From contig NC_091134.1 of NCBI RefSeq assembly GCF_041381155.1, positions 60,419,467 through 60,483,466 of the forward strand: 64,000 bases of DNA, given 5' to 3'. Position 1 is the stretch's first letter. Each line of letters begins with the position of its first letter. This document shows, piece after piece, positions 38,140-48,404 of the stretch. This DNA is from Argopecten irradians. Its lineage: Eukaryota > Mollusca > Bivalvia > Pectinida > Pectinidae. The position numbers and the translations under genes are program-made. The notes under the pieces were generated by a model. It saw only the letters and a list, made by a program, of their open reading frames with translations. It was not told the DNA's origin and did no database searches.

Positions 38140-38350
38140 TATCGTTTGATGGGAGCCGACGGAGTCTAGAAATAGTTAATTATTCTTGGGTGATCAAAGT
38201 GAGACGTATTACTGGTTTAACTGGCCATCATATCCCTCCGTCAGATGAGCTCATTCCTGGTCATCTAAAGGGCCAGCGTCCACCTGCTGGCCCTATGGGG
38301 CGCCTTGTGGTATCATTTAACCCAGCCATCAACAAAAGCAATATGTTATA
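38140..38350. promoter_or_regulatory. GC-richer patch with a TCF-like site, possible enhancer
   Basis: Composition is higher in G+C than the flanks. It contains TGATCAAAG near 38191, matching the TCF/LEF core, and the hairpin described separately. No gene is adjacent. A conserved regulatory element is plausible but rests only on composition and short motifs. Confidence 0.22.
38269..38294. repeat. perfect 9-bp-arm hairpin
   Basis: AGGGCCAGC and GCTGGCCCT flank an 8-nt loop. It is GC-rich and therefore stable, but no T run follows, so it does not resemble a terminator. Confidence 0.65.
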
Positions 38351-39005
38351 ATGAGGCTGGGGATGAGACAGGAATAACAAATCGTTTGATTCGTTCTATA
38401 AATGTCGATTTATCTTTAGTAGCTCTAAATTTAAAACAAACTGTCCAAATTAATTTACTTATTACGAAAACATGACCAATGTGATTCCATTAAATGCATA
38501 TCAAATTTTACGGAATTTCTTTCGATTTTCCAAAGGCATGTTTGTATTTTCAGTTCTGTTTTTTCCATTTATGATATATATCCAGATGAACACTAATTTA
38601 GATATTGCGAGATGGCAAGATAGCGATTTGACACTTTGGCCACCCCACGTTGTGTTGTGAGAGGCTAATAGATAGATTTCAAACTTGTTCAATTAGCGAT
38701 ATTGTTTCTTTACCGGAGTCAAATTCGCTAACCTAGCTTTATATATACAGATTAATTGGTCATAATGGAATGATTTCAACTCGAAACAATCTAATGCCGA
38801 TTATCGTTTATATACCTGTATGATTAGGACCCTCGACTTTAGATAATATAGCATCCGTGTAAATCGTTCCGTATACCTGTGTTATTCATTAGAGATTCTT
38901 GTAAGTGTAATTATGAATTAATGTGACATTCATTCTACTACAAAGGTCTGGGAGAAGATATCCACAGGCTAGCTTATAAGCATTGACGAAAATAGGGTAG
39001 ATCAG

Positions 39006-39032
39006 GGATTTATAAGTCTCACTTATAAATCC
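39006..39032. repeat. perfect 12-bp-arm hairpin
   Basis: GGATTTATAAGT and ACTTATAAATCC are exact inverse complements separated by CTC. The arms are AT-rich. Function unknown. Confidence 0.7.
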
Positions 39033-39834
39033 TTGGGAAGATATTTGATGTTAATGTATGTAATGAAAGTTAAAAGCATATATGCATTTAAGATTAAAAT
39101 AAATAAATGGAAGTGAAAAATGTCGGTCTTCGAAAGGGGACTGTTTCATAAAAGATTCAGCAAATTTTTATTATTTGCTTATTTTTTTGTCAATCTCAGC
39201 AGAATGCTTTTTAACTTGCATTGATAGCTGTAAGATATTTTTTATTCCCAATGTTGCTTTTTTAACTAACGTCATGAATTATTTCAAATGATTATTCTTT
39301 ACTTACATTGTCAAAAAACATGTCTTTTGAAGCCATTGGAAACATAAATATATGCTAAAATGAGATTTGATGTGACGATTGACAACGCATTCGTCGGCGA
39401 AATATTTGATTCATTCTATAAATCAAGAATTTATAAGTGATTCATATACTTTCTTGTATAAATATTTGTATATCTTTTGTAGTTCTCATTTAATATTAAA
39501 CATTGAATATCATATCCCCATATCATTCCGAGAATAGACCATGTTTTTTTGACTGACTGCTTACAACACTTGACCTACATGTAGATAAGACGGTCGAGTT
39601 GGGCAGACAGGAACTGTATTGCCTGAGGCTACACTGCCACGTGGACGCTCCAACATGCCTTCCGACTAACGACACAGGAACCTTTATATAAGAGAACTAC
39701 CTTAAAACACAATCAGATATATCGTTTTTTTACATTAAAGATATTCTCCAAAAACTGCCAAAAGAGTTAAAGAGTTAAAAGTACATTATCGACATATTCA
39801 CCATACGACATTTTCTTTCTAATGTTAATATGAA

Positions 39835-39905
39835 GCATCGGTGGTTCAGTGGTAGAATTCTCGCCTGCCACGCGGGAGGCCCGGGTTCGATTCCCGGCCG
39901 ATGCA
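39835..39905 (+). tRNA. tRNA-Gly(GCC), exact copy; left edge of array
   Basis: Folds as a 71-nt tRNA: 7-bp acceptor GCATCGG/CCGATGC, D stem GTTC/GAAT, anticodon loop CTGCCAC (anticodon GCC, decoding GGC and GGU), T stem CCGGG/CCCGG with loop TTCGATT, discriminator A. The A box (TGGTTCAGTGG) and B box (GGTTCGATTCC) are intact, and a T5 run three bases downstream can terminate Pol III. The 3' flank is class B; the 5' flank is unlike the other units. Confidence 0.96.
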
Positions 39906-40035
39906 CATTTTTATTTTATTGATTGATAAACTGATTTTATTTTTGATATTGATAAAATGGTTTCCTTTCAATGATTACATTGATTTTGACTTTATACCTT
40001 ATCGCTTGAAAATACATCATTTTCCCATCGGGTAT

Positions 40036-41134
40036 GTTAAAGACTTGGTATATCTTTCAGTCTGTTAATGAAGTGTTCTATAATGAGAACACCGTTTTTG
40101 TGTATGAACAGCCGTTGTTTTTCAACCCAATATTTTTAACAATGACAAAACTATTTTTATTTAATGTTTTGCTAAAGCTGGTATAGTTAAGGTTAAACAT
40201 TTGACTTTAGAAGTTGTATCTAAGTTCCTTCCCTCAAATGCAATAGTTGATGTTATTATTGATAGTAATCCTGATATTTCTAGTGATATGATTTTATATG
40301 ATTATAAAATCATCATGGACTCGATTCCTGTTAAATATAGAGATGTTATTTTGAGCAATGTACATACCAATATAAGAACTGACTGTAGACCTTTCGTTAC
40401 ATATATTGATGGTAATGGGAATACTGTACAGCTCCATCCAAAAACTATCGAAGATATATATGGGTGTTTTATTCGCCGATTTTTCAGAAGACCAAAATCA
40501 ACTGAATATTGGTCAAATGTTTTTAATAGCATGAGTCTACCACAAGTCTTTGCAATAATGTATTTGCCATTTTTACCATGTGATATTGTTGATGTTCACT
40601 ATCGTATTGTTCATAATACTATATTTACCATGGAAAAGTTGAAGAAAATTGGCACTGTTAATAATGATCAATGTCTAGTTTGTAAAACTGATTCAGAAAC
40701 TTTACAGCATCTGTTACTTGATTGTGTAGAACTTCTAGTTTTTAGCTTATATCCAAACATTAACAAAGAAACTTTTTTCAAAGGCTGATCAGAATTACTT
40801 ATCGGATATTTCTCTAGGAAGTCTTTTATTTCTGGGTTTCACAAGAAAGATCATATTTACTAATCCGTATTTCATTAAATTCTTTTTTGGAGTAGTTCGT
40901 TTCTGTATATTTAAAAGGCGCAATTTAGTAGTTAGTGATATGTCAAAGTTGAATTTGAAAACTTTCTTTGATTATACACTTAGAAAATACTTTGATTATA
41001 TTATACATTATTATCAATTGGCAAAGAAATATCAGATATTCAAGAAGTATATTGCTGCAGATAATATTTTGTTAAAAGGTGGTGATATTTCTTTAAATTC
41101 TAATGATTGGAGTTCCTTTGTTTTAGACATTTAG
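40036..41134 (+). pseudogene. LINE ORF2 C-terminal remnant with CCHC zinc knuckle
   Basis: A long plus-strand frame (from 40201) encodes about 195 residues including YRIVHNTIFTMEKLKKIG followed by CLVCKTDSETLQHLLLDC, a C-x2-C-x8-H-x4-C knuckle typical of LINE reverse transcriptase C-termini. A second frame carries the last ~110 residues (LFLGF, then FFGVVRFCIFKRR and a hydrophobic tail) to a stop at 41132-41134. Upstream, 40034-40135 reads ...YEQPLFFNPIF in that second frame, also LINE-like. The remnant therefore has two frameshifts (near 40135 and in the T run near 40772) and a stop at 40162. The endonuclease and catalytic reverse transcriptase parts are absent. Confidence 0.8.
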
Positions 41135-41340
41135 TTAACACTATTGTACTCATTGTCTTTGTATTATTATTTTTTTTTAAATGAAAAATGAAAAGAAATT
41201 GAATATATGCGTTAAAAAGTCTGTGATATATTGTTTTCAAATGTTTATATCAAATGAAATGTGAGGAGCCTTCGATGTCCCAACCCCGGGGGTCCTATTT
41301 GCTGGGAATATTAAAAGATTATTTTTAAAAATAAAAAAAA
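40036..41340 (+). mobile_element. 5'-truncated LINE (non-LTR retrotransposon) ending inside a tRNA-Gly gene
   Basis: Array spacer homology stops near 40035-40042 and is replaced by a LINE 3' region: reverse transcriptase C-terminal coding sequence to 41134, then an AT-rich 3' UTR ending in an A-rich tail (41320-41340) that directly joins the 3' half of a tRNA-Gly gene. The UTR segment from about 41232 recurs in inverted orientation at about 45313-45433, again ending at the same place in a tRNA-Gly copy. The element lies in the same direction as the tRNA genes. Some Tx1-clade LINEs are known to target tandem RNA genes; membership here is inference from the CCHC knuckle and location. Confidence 0.75.
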
Positions 41341-41390
41341 CAATCTCAACTGCCACGCGGGAGGCCCGGGTTCGATTCCCGGCCGATGCA
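41341..41390 (+). pseudogene. tRNA-Gly(GCC) 3' fragment joined to LINE tail
   Basis: From CTGCCACGCGGGAGG onward the copy is a normal tRNA 3' half, followed by a class B flank. The 5' half is replaced by the A-rich LINE tail, with the join at the GAATTC region of the D arm/anticodon stem. The D arm and A box are lost, so Pol III transcription is unlikely. Confidence 0.85.
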
Positions 41391-41610
41391 CATTTTATTT
41401 TATTGATTGATAAACTGATTTTATTTTTGATATTGATAAAATCGCCTCCTGTCAATGATTACATTAATTTTGAGTTTACCTCATCACTTGAAAATACATC
41501 ATTTTCCCCTCGGGTATCATTAAATATTAGCAACATCACTAACCATATACTTTATCATGAAGCATACGAGAAATTAGCCATTTTCTGAAGTTGAACATGT
41601 CCAATAAGAA

Positions 41611-41681
41611 GCATCGGTGGTTCAGTGGTAGAATTCTCGCCTGCCACGCGGGAGGCCCGGGTTCGATTCCCGACCGATGCA
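41611..41681 (+). tRNA. tRNA-Gly(GCC), class A, one substitution
   Basis: 71 nt, identical to the array consensus except G to A at 41673, which turns the C-G pair at the base of the T stem into C-A. A and B boxes intact; TTTT follows in AAAATTTTGCC. Probably still transcribed, but stem stability is slightly reduced. Confidence 0.9.
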
Positions 41682-41864
41682 AAATTTTGCCATGCAAATT
41701 GTTCATGCATTGACTTTCTTCTTTCTTTAATAACTTATTTTAATGATCTAAATTAACAACCTAGTTCAGCAGTTGTATTTTTTTGGTCTTCTTTTGTTTT
41801 TGATATAAAACAAGATTGAATGATGAACATCTCCGAAAACGAATGTGTCTGCGTTAGTTTGAAA

Positions 41865-41921
41865 GTAGGATTCTGCCTGCCTGCCACGCGGGAGGCCCGG
41901 GTTCGATTCCCGGCCGATGCA
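41865..41921 (+). pseudogene. tRNA-Gly 3' fragment fused to spacer DNA
   Basis: The 3' part from CTGCCACGCGG to GATGCA is intact with a class A flank. The 5' part is replaced by spacer ending TTTGAAAGTAG. The join lies at GTAG, present both in the spacer (AAAGGTAGCC) and in the tRNA D loop (GGTAGAATT), suggesting deletion by short-homology recombination. Lacks a complete A box. Confidence 0.8.
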
Positions 41922-42655
41922 AAATTTTGCCATGCAAATTGTTCATGCATTGACTTTTTTCTTTTTAATAACTTATTATAATCATCTAAATTAACAACCT
42001 AGTTCATCAGTTGTATTGCCGTTTTTGGTCCTCCTTTGTTTTTAATATAAAACAAGATTCAATGATGAACATAAAATTGTTCATGCATTGACTTTCTTCT
42101 TATTTAATAACTTATTTTAATTATCTGAATTAACAACCTAGTTCAGCAGTTGTATTGCCGTTTTTGGTCCTCCTTTCTTTTTAATATAAAACAAGATTCA
42201 ATGATGAACATCTCCGAAAACGAATGTGTCTGCGTTAGTTTGAAAGGTAGCCTTCGCGAAATAATTGCAATGTCAAAGATACACAAGCCCGAAAAAAATC
42301 AACGGGAAATAGGAATTGATCAATGTGTTTTACAAACATTTACCTAAAGCAAAGTGAGCCGAGAAAACTTCCTAGAAAAGGAGTGGTTCAGTAGAATACT
42401 TCTTGCACCGCATATATGGTTCCGAGGCCTATCCCAGAACTTCGTATGGATCCTAGCTTTGTTTGCTTTATAGTGGTTGAAACTGGTATCTTCTAAATAA
42501 CGTTAACAAAATATGTTGTCAGAACAAAACTGTAAATCACGTTGAAATGTGTTTATCATAGGTAAATGGAAAAGAAAAAAGCTACACTGCGTAGTTATTC
42601 AATACATTTATCTAACTTATACATAAGTATCTGTTTACCATATGCTCGCAAAGAA
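41922..42655 (+). repeat. array spacer, right end of first plus block
   Basis: Nearly identical to the A-to-B spacer at 60662-61394, including both copies of the 139-bp internal repeat and the tRNA-like relic near 42378. Homology stops abruptly after CATATGCTCGCAAA near 42650, before the next class B gene. Confidence 0.9.
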
Positions 42656-44379
42656 CTTTTTTAAGGACTGCTGTCCGGAGATGCAGGTCATGCGGTCATT
42701 ATGGTCAAGATTTAGAAATAACCCCAGAGCTGGACACTAGTTTCAATAGAGAATGTCATTTCGGGTCAGATCGTCACCTTTGTAACCGACTGAACTTGGT
42801 TTGGGTTTTAATTCTGGATAGTTAGTTTGATACAGACTGTTTGATCTCATTCTAAATCAGCCCGTTTATATTGTTCCCGTGATATGTAGGTTATTGATAA
42901 AATAATTAAATGATAAAACTGGTAATGAGAAGTTTATTCATATTTAATCCATCAATGAATCAGCATATTTTGTTTTACACGGTGTGAAAATCCCCACAAA
43001 TCCCACGCACACACAATAAATCAAACCAAGTCGTAATGACCTAACGTTGGCCCCCTTTTTGTGAACGATAGATGTGTATATCTCTTTGCCTCGTTTAGAG
43101 AGCACTGTTGTCCCACAGCTTTGTCGAAGGACAGACTAATATCACACCGGAAGAAAAATTCCCTTTTTTCATAAGAAAGCATACCAAAACCAATGCATTT
43201 ATGTCCTTCCTGTTATGATTATTATTTTGCAACGCAGAAAAAAACCAGGCGTGTAGAGAGGCGTTCGCATCATTATAGAAACCTCAGCTGCTGGAAAAAG
43301 CAAGCGAACCACACAGAGAAAAAAAAAACGTACAATGAAATGTTAGTCAATTTACACGATCATGGATCATGCCTAGTGTATACAAGTAGTTTATTATAAA
43401 TCTAAAATGAATGAGAGAAGACTCTCAGTAATATCCTTTTTGTGAAGCCTCTAGGGAAGGTTTCCAATGTGTATGATCAGGTCTTTTTTGTTTTTCTTTG
43501 GTAATTATACAAATAAGCTTTTCGTCGATAACTTCAATTGACTGTAGACGTGCAAATTAAGACATAATGTGACAGTCATTGCAAAACCAATGAAGCTGTC
43601 AAATGTATCTGTAAATTTCCAATTAAAAAAAAAACCTCCTACATACATGTAACCTTGAATAAAACGCATTTTCAGACATGTTTGTCATTTTATTTGCTTG
43701 ACAAATGACAATGTATGTGACAATTTGGATATTACTTTGACACATCGCTCTGACCTCACGAACGCCTGACCGTGTCACAGTATGCATATGCATATGGTTA
43801 TTATTATAAAGCGCAAGTTGACATGGACACGGATACTAAGAAAGTCATGATATTCGGATTTTACAATGTGAAATGCCGAGCTTAACTGTTCATTTTTATA
43901 TTATTCGCCTTATAAAACAGATGTCGATAATTAATCATGGAGTTCACAACGGAGTTATAACAAGAAATTCAAGTCTGCATTCTCCGCCACATGAAGGTAC
44001 AGTAGGAAATATTGCTCCATCACGTCAAAGATAATATCCAGTGTTATTAGTGTAAGATTATGAAATTAAAATGTACCGTGTGTACCATTCTTATTGGTCA
44101 CCAAGTAAATTATATTGTTTTTAACATTAAACGAAATCAAGCAAAATGCCTCGGTTACGAATCGTACCCGAGCCTCGATAATCTTAATGCCATTTGATCT
44201 TATTTATGTGACTTGATGATATCTCATTGTTAAAACACACTGAGTCCATGTCAGTACAAACTGTAAATATTATGAAATGCTTTAGTATGTTTTAGTCAAC
44301 AAGAAGGTGAAAGTGCCGAACCATAAAAAGATTTGATTATATTTACCTAAGTAAATACTAGAACCGAATGTTGCGTAGA
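42656..44379. other. unique non-coding stretch between array blocks
   Basis: AT-rich DNA without array homology, tRNA or recognisable coding sequence; the longest open frame is 68 codons (43193-43399). Confidence 0.5.
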
Positions 44380-44900
44380 ATATAATAATTACAAAGAAGT
44401 TTACCCATTGAATAATTATTTAAGCGTATGTGTAGCTTTTTATTCTTTTCTATTTACCGATAATATTCATATTTTTAACGTGGTTTACGTTTTTCTTCTG
44501 ACAAAAGAGTTTGTTTAAAAGTGTCGAAACCAATAATAGCGCCACATATAATGAAGTGAATTTTCATATTCATACGAGTAAATACTGGAACTGAATGTTG
44601 TTTAGAAAATTATCATTTCATCTACTAGGAAGCAAACAAAACTAGGATCCACACAAAGTCTAACCGGCTGGAAATGATGAAAACGATAGAATGACACAAT
44701 ATTAGGGTCATAGACACTATCTTACTACCGATGTTAATTCATTTGATATCCGCTCATAGAAAGGCGTTCATTCCCTCCAAAATCTAAACCGGAAGTCATT
44801 TTAACAATATCAAAAATTACATCAGTTTTATTGATAATATCAATACAATGTGCCTCGCCCATCATGTAATGTTCCGATTCACCATTCAATTTTTGTGATA
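44380..44900 (-). repeat. strongly diverged remnants of the array unit
   Basis: Pieces resemble the minus-oriented unit: TGTAGCTTTTTATTCTTTTC to TTCTGACAA (about 44430-44505), AAGCAAACAAAACTAGGATC (about 44633-44652) and ATATCAAAAATTACATCAG to ATGTGCCTCGCC (about 44808-44861), where a tRNA would begin but is no longer recognisable. Divergence is by substitution as well as indel, unlike the insertion noise further right, so these look like old edge copies. Confidence 0.55.
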
Positions 44901-45061
44901 CATCAAAACCAATTGAAACGGCAATTCAACCACTTGAACTAGGTTGTTAATTCTGATAATTGGAATAAGTTATCAAAAAAAGAAGAACAGTAAATAAATA
45001 TCAATTTTTCCAATAAAACATCCATAGACTTATTTGGTAGTTTTTGGATAGAGCTGTACAG

Positions 45062-45103
45062 TAGCGTGGGCAGGCGAGAATTCTACCACCTATCCACAGA
45101 TGC
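45062..45103 (-). pseudogene. tRNA-Gly 5' fragment
   Basis: Minus-strand 5' part of the tRNA through the anticodon arm (GCAGGCGAGAATTCTACCAC is present on plus), with a class B 5' flank. The T arm and acceptor 3' strand are replaced by unrelated sequence. Confidence 0.7.
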
Positions 45104-45274
45104 TTCTTATACTCTATGTTATTCAACTAGTTCTGGGATAAAACCCTCGGAACCATATATGCGGTGCAAGAAGTAACTCTACAGAACCACTCATTTTTCT
45201 AGGAAGTTTTTCTTGGCTCACTTGGCTCTTTATCAATGTCAAAAATGAAATAGTTTATCATCAATAAATCAAAT

Positions 45275-45312
45275 GGGAATCGAACCCGGGCCTCCAGCGT
45301 GGCAGGCGAGAA
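45275..45312 (-). pseudogene. tRNA-Gly fragment joined to LINE 3' UTR copy
   Basis: Minus-strand anticodon and T arm parts are recognisable. The acceptor 3' strand is missing, replaced by a class B-like flank. Its 5' side ends at the GAATT region and joins an A-rich tail, as at 41341. Confidence 0.75.
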
Positions 45313-45433
45313 TTTTTTTTTAAACTTTAAAAATAATTTTTTATGTTCCCAGCAAATTAGGACCCCGTGGTTGGGGCTTTACCCGTAGGTGCTTCCGTCT
45401 CTATTACATTTAATATAAACATTTGAAAACAAT
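45313..45433 (-). mobile_element. second copy of the LINE 3' UTR, about 120 bp
   Basis: The inverse complement matches 41232-41340 with roughly 15-25% difference by eye (for example GGGGTCCTA-TTTGCTGGGAA and the A-rich tail). Its 5' end joins an array spacer at ...CTGAAATTG, where the LINE side shares ATTG. This is consistent with a heavily 5'-truncated insertion or a rearranged copy of the first insertion. Confidence 0.7.
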
Positions 45434-45667
45434 TTCAGAAATTGGCTAATTTATGGTATGCTACCATGAGAAAGTGATATGCGTTTAGTGATGTTGCTAA
45501 ATATTTTAAAGATACCCGAGGGGAAAAAATTAAAGTATTTTACAAGTAGATGAGTGTATAAAAGTGCGAAAATTGTTAGTTACATCAATTGACATGGAGC
45601 CCCTTTTTTTCAATATCATAAATGTAAACATCAGTATATCAATTCAATTAAATTAAAATGTGAAATA

Positions 45668-45743
45668 GGCCACGGAAATCGGAACCGGGCCTCGTCAGCG
45701 TGGCAGGCGAGAATATCTACCAACTGTAACCGACCGGAATGGC
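45668..45743 (-). tRNA. tRNA-Gly(GCC)-like, class B, 76 nt, many changes
   Basis: All parts of the tRNA are traceable, but with inserted bases and substitutions in the T arm, variable region and D arm. Either a decayed copy or poor sequence. Confidence 0.5.
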
Positions 45744-46680
45744 TTTCTCTATACACTCAATGTTATTCAACTACACATGATTTAATTTTTTTTCTGTATA
45801 TGATTTTCAATCGGTTTGCGTGTCAATATGGTAAAAGCATGCTAACTTCAATGTGATAAGTATAAGGGTATAACATGTATTGAATAAACTACGCTGTGTA
45901 GCTATTTTTCATATTTCCAATTTACCATATTGATAAAAACATTTCAACGTGATTTACAGTTTTGTTCTGACAACATATTTTTGTTAAACGTTCTTTAGAA
46001 GATAGCTCTAGTTTCAATAGCCACTATATATGCAAACCAATGCAAGCGAATACCATACGAAGTTACTGGAATATGGCCTGCGTAACCATATATGCAGGTG
46101 CAAGAAATATCTCAACTACTGGAATCCCACTCTGCATTTTGTAGAGTAGTGTTCTCAGGACTCACTCTGCTTATTAGGAAATGTTTTGTAATAAACATTG
46201 ATCAAATCCGTATTTCTCTCCCGTTCTGATTTTATTCGGTGCTTTGTGTGTATCTTTGACATTGCAATTAATTTCGAGCGAAGGCTACACTTTCAATAAA
46301 TAACGCAGTCACATTACGATATCCGGAGATGTTTCATCCATTGAATCTTGATTTAAATTAAAAAGAATAGGCAGAGACCATAAATCTGACAATACAATAC
46401 TTGCTGTGACACCTATGTTTGGTTAATTCAAGAATAATGTAAATAAGTTATTAACTAGACAATAAAGTCCAATAGCATGAACAATTTGATGTTCATCATT
46501 CAATCTTGTTTTTATATTCCGTAACAGAACAAAGAGAATTACCAAAATAACGCATTACACAAGCAGATTGAACTTATTGTTGTCTTAATTTTAACTGAGT
46601 ATATATAAGGTTACTATAAAAATAGTAAGAAAGGGTTTTCAATGCAATAACAAATGTTGCAATTGGCAAACAATTATTCC

Positions 46681-46759
46681 GACATCGGTCGGGGAATCGA
46701 CCCGGGGCACTTCTCCGCGTGGCAGGACGAGACATTCTAGCCACAGAACCACCCGATGC
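46681..46759 (-). tRNA. tRNA-Gly(GCC), class A, 79 nt with inserted bases
   Basis: Anticodon region GCGTGGCAGG is readable; extra single bases occur in the T arm, variable loop and D arm. Flank class A (CGTATTGGGACAAG). Confidence 0.6.
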
Positions 46760-47007
46760 TTCGTATTGGGACAAGTTACAATTTCAAGAAAATGGCTTAC
46801 ATTTATGGTATGCTCCATGGATAAAGGATATGGTTAGTGATGTTGGCTAATTATTTAATGATACCCGAGGGGAAAATGATGATTATTTTCAAGTGATGAG
46901 GTATAAAAGTGAAAAATTAATTTTAATCATTGACAGGAGAGCGTCATTTTTATCAATATCAAAAATAAAATCGTAGTATATCACATTTATAAAAATAAAA
47001 TGTGTCA

Positions 47008-47084
47008 TGCATCGGCCGGGAATCGAAACCCGGGACCTTCCCGCGTGGGCAGGCGAGAATTCTACCACTGAACCAACCGATTGC
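47008..47084 (-). tRNA. tRNA-Gly(GCC), class B, 77 nt with inserted bases
   Basis: Consensus order retained from TGCATCGGCCGGGAATCG to the 5' end, with about six extra single bases. Confidence 0.65.
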
Positions 47085-47998
47085 TTCTCTTATACTTCTC
47101 ATGTTGAATTCAACTCACTGATTAAAATTTTTTCTGTTTTTGTTGATTTTAATGTTTGACGTGCATTATGGTCTAAACAGATACTTATGTATAAGTTTAG
47201 ATAAATCGTATTGAATAACTACGCAGAGTGTAGCTTTTTTTCTTTTCCATATTACCTATGATAAACACATATTTCAACGTGACATTTACAGTTTTTGTTC
47301 TGACAACAACTATTTTGTTAACGTTTTTTTAGAAGCATACCTAGTTTCATCCACTATAAAGCAAACAAAGCTAGGATCCTATAAGAAGTTCAAGATTTCT
47401 GAGATAGGCCTCGGGAACATATATATGCGGGTGCAAAGAACGTATTTCTACTGAACCATTCGTTTTTCTAGGAGGGTCATTTTCTCGGCTCACTCTGCTT
47501 TAGTTAAATAGAGGCGTTTGTAAAATACTCACATTGATGCAATTCCTATTTTCCCGTTGATTTTTTTCGGCTGTGTGTATCTTTGACATTGCAATTAATT
47601 ATTTCGCGAAGGCTACCTTTCAAACTAACCGCATGGGACGACATTCGTTTTCGGAGATGTTCATACAGTCATTGGAATCTTGTATGTTCTTAGTATTCAA
47701 AAAGAAAGGAAGACCAAAAGAAAAAACGGCAATTACAACTGCTGAAACACTAGGTTGTTAATTCAGAATAATTAAAATAAGTTATTAAATAAAGAAGAGA
47801 AAGTCAATTGCATACGGAAACAATTTGAATGTTCATCATTGAATCTTGTTTTATATATTAAAAACAAAGGAGGACTCCAACAAACAACGGGCAATACAAC
47901 TGATAGAACTAGGTTGTTAATTTATGAATGATTATAATAAGTTATTATTAAAAAAAGAAGAAAGTCAATGCATGAACAATTTGCATGGCAAAATTTTC

Positions 47999-48074
47999 TC
48001 ATCGTCCGCCGGAGAATCGAAACCCGGGCCCTCCCGCGTGGCAGGCGAGAATTCTACCACTGAACCACCGATGC
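47999..48074 (-). tRNA. tRNA-Gly(GCC), class A, 76 nt with inserted bases
   Basis: The 5' half is exact (CCTCCCGCGTGGCAGGCGAG through CCACCGATGC). Extra bases fall in the acceptor and T arm. Confidence 0.68.
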
Positions 48075-48324
48075 TTCGACTAATGGACAAGTTCAATTTC
48101 AGAAAATGCTATATTATGTAAGCTCCCATGGATTAAAGGATATGGTTTAGTGATGTTTTGCTAATATATTTAATGATACGGACCGAGGGAAAAATAGATG
48201 TAAATTGTTCAAGTGACATGAGGTAAACAAAAGTGAAAATTAATGTAATCATTGAACAGAGAGACGGCGATTTTATCAATATCAAAAATAAAATTCCAGT
48301 ATACAAATCAAATTAAAAAAATTG

Positions 48325-48404
48325 TGCCTCGTCCGGGAATACGAAAACCCGGCCTCCCGCGTGGCAGCGAGAAATCTCTACCACTGAGACCACAGCGTGA
48401 ATGC
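48325..48404 (-). tRNA. tRNA-Gly(GCC), class B, 80 nt with inserted bases
   Basis: Recognisable throughout, with several extra bases, mainly in the D arm and 5' acceptor strand. Confidence 0.6.

Larger units (their letters stand above)
34369..39834. other. unrecognised non-coding stretch, 5.5 kb
   Basis: AT-rich with incidental open frames of up to about 80 codons. Holds a 48-bp tandem duplication (37001-37096), a GC-rich patch with a hairpin (38140-38350) and a perfect 12-bp-arm hairpin (39006-39032). Ends at the first tRNA-Gly gene; the sequence just upstream of that gene does not match the array spacers, so this marks the left edge of the array. Confidence 0.5.

Noticed and set aside
40940-41134. 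Separate small gene of 64 codons
   Set aside because: It continues the LINE C-terminus in a shifted frame and is not an independent gene.
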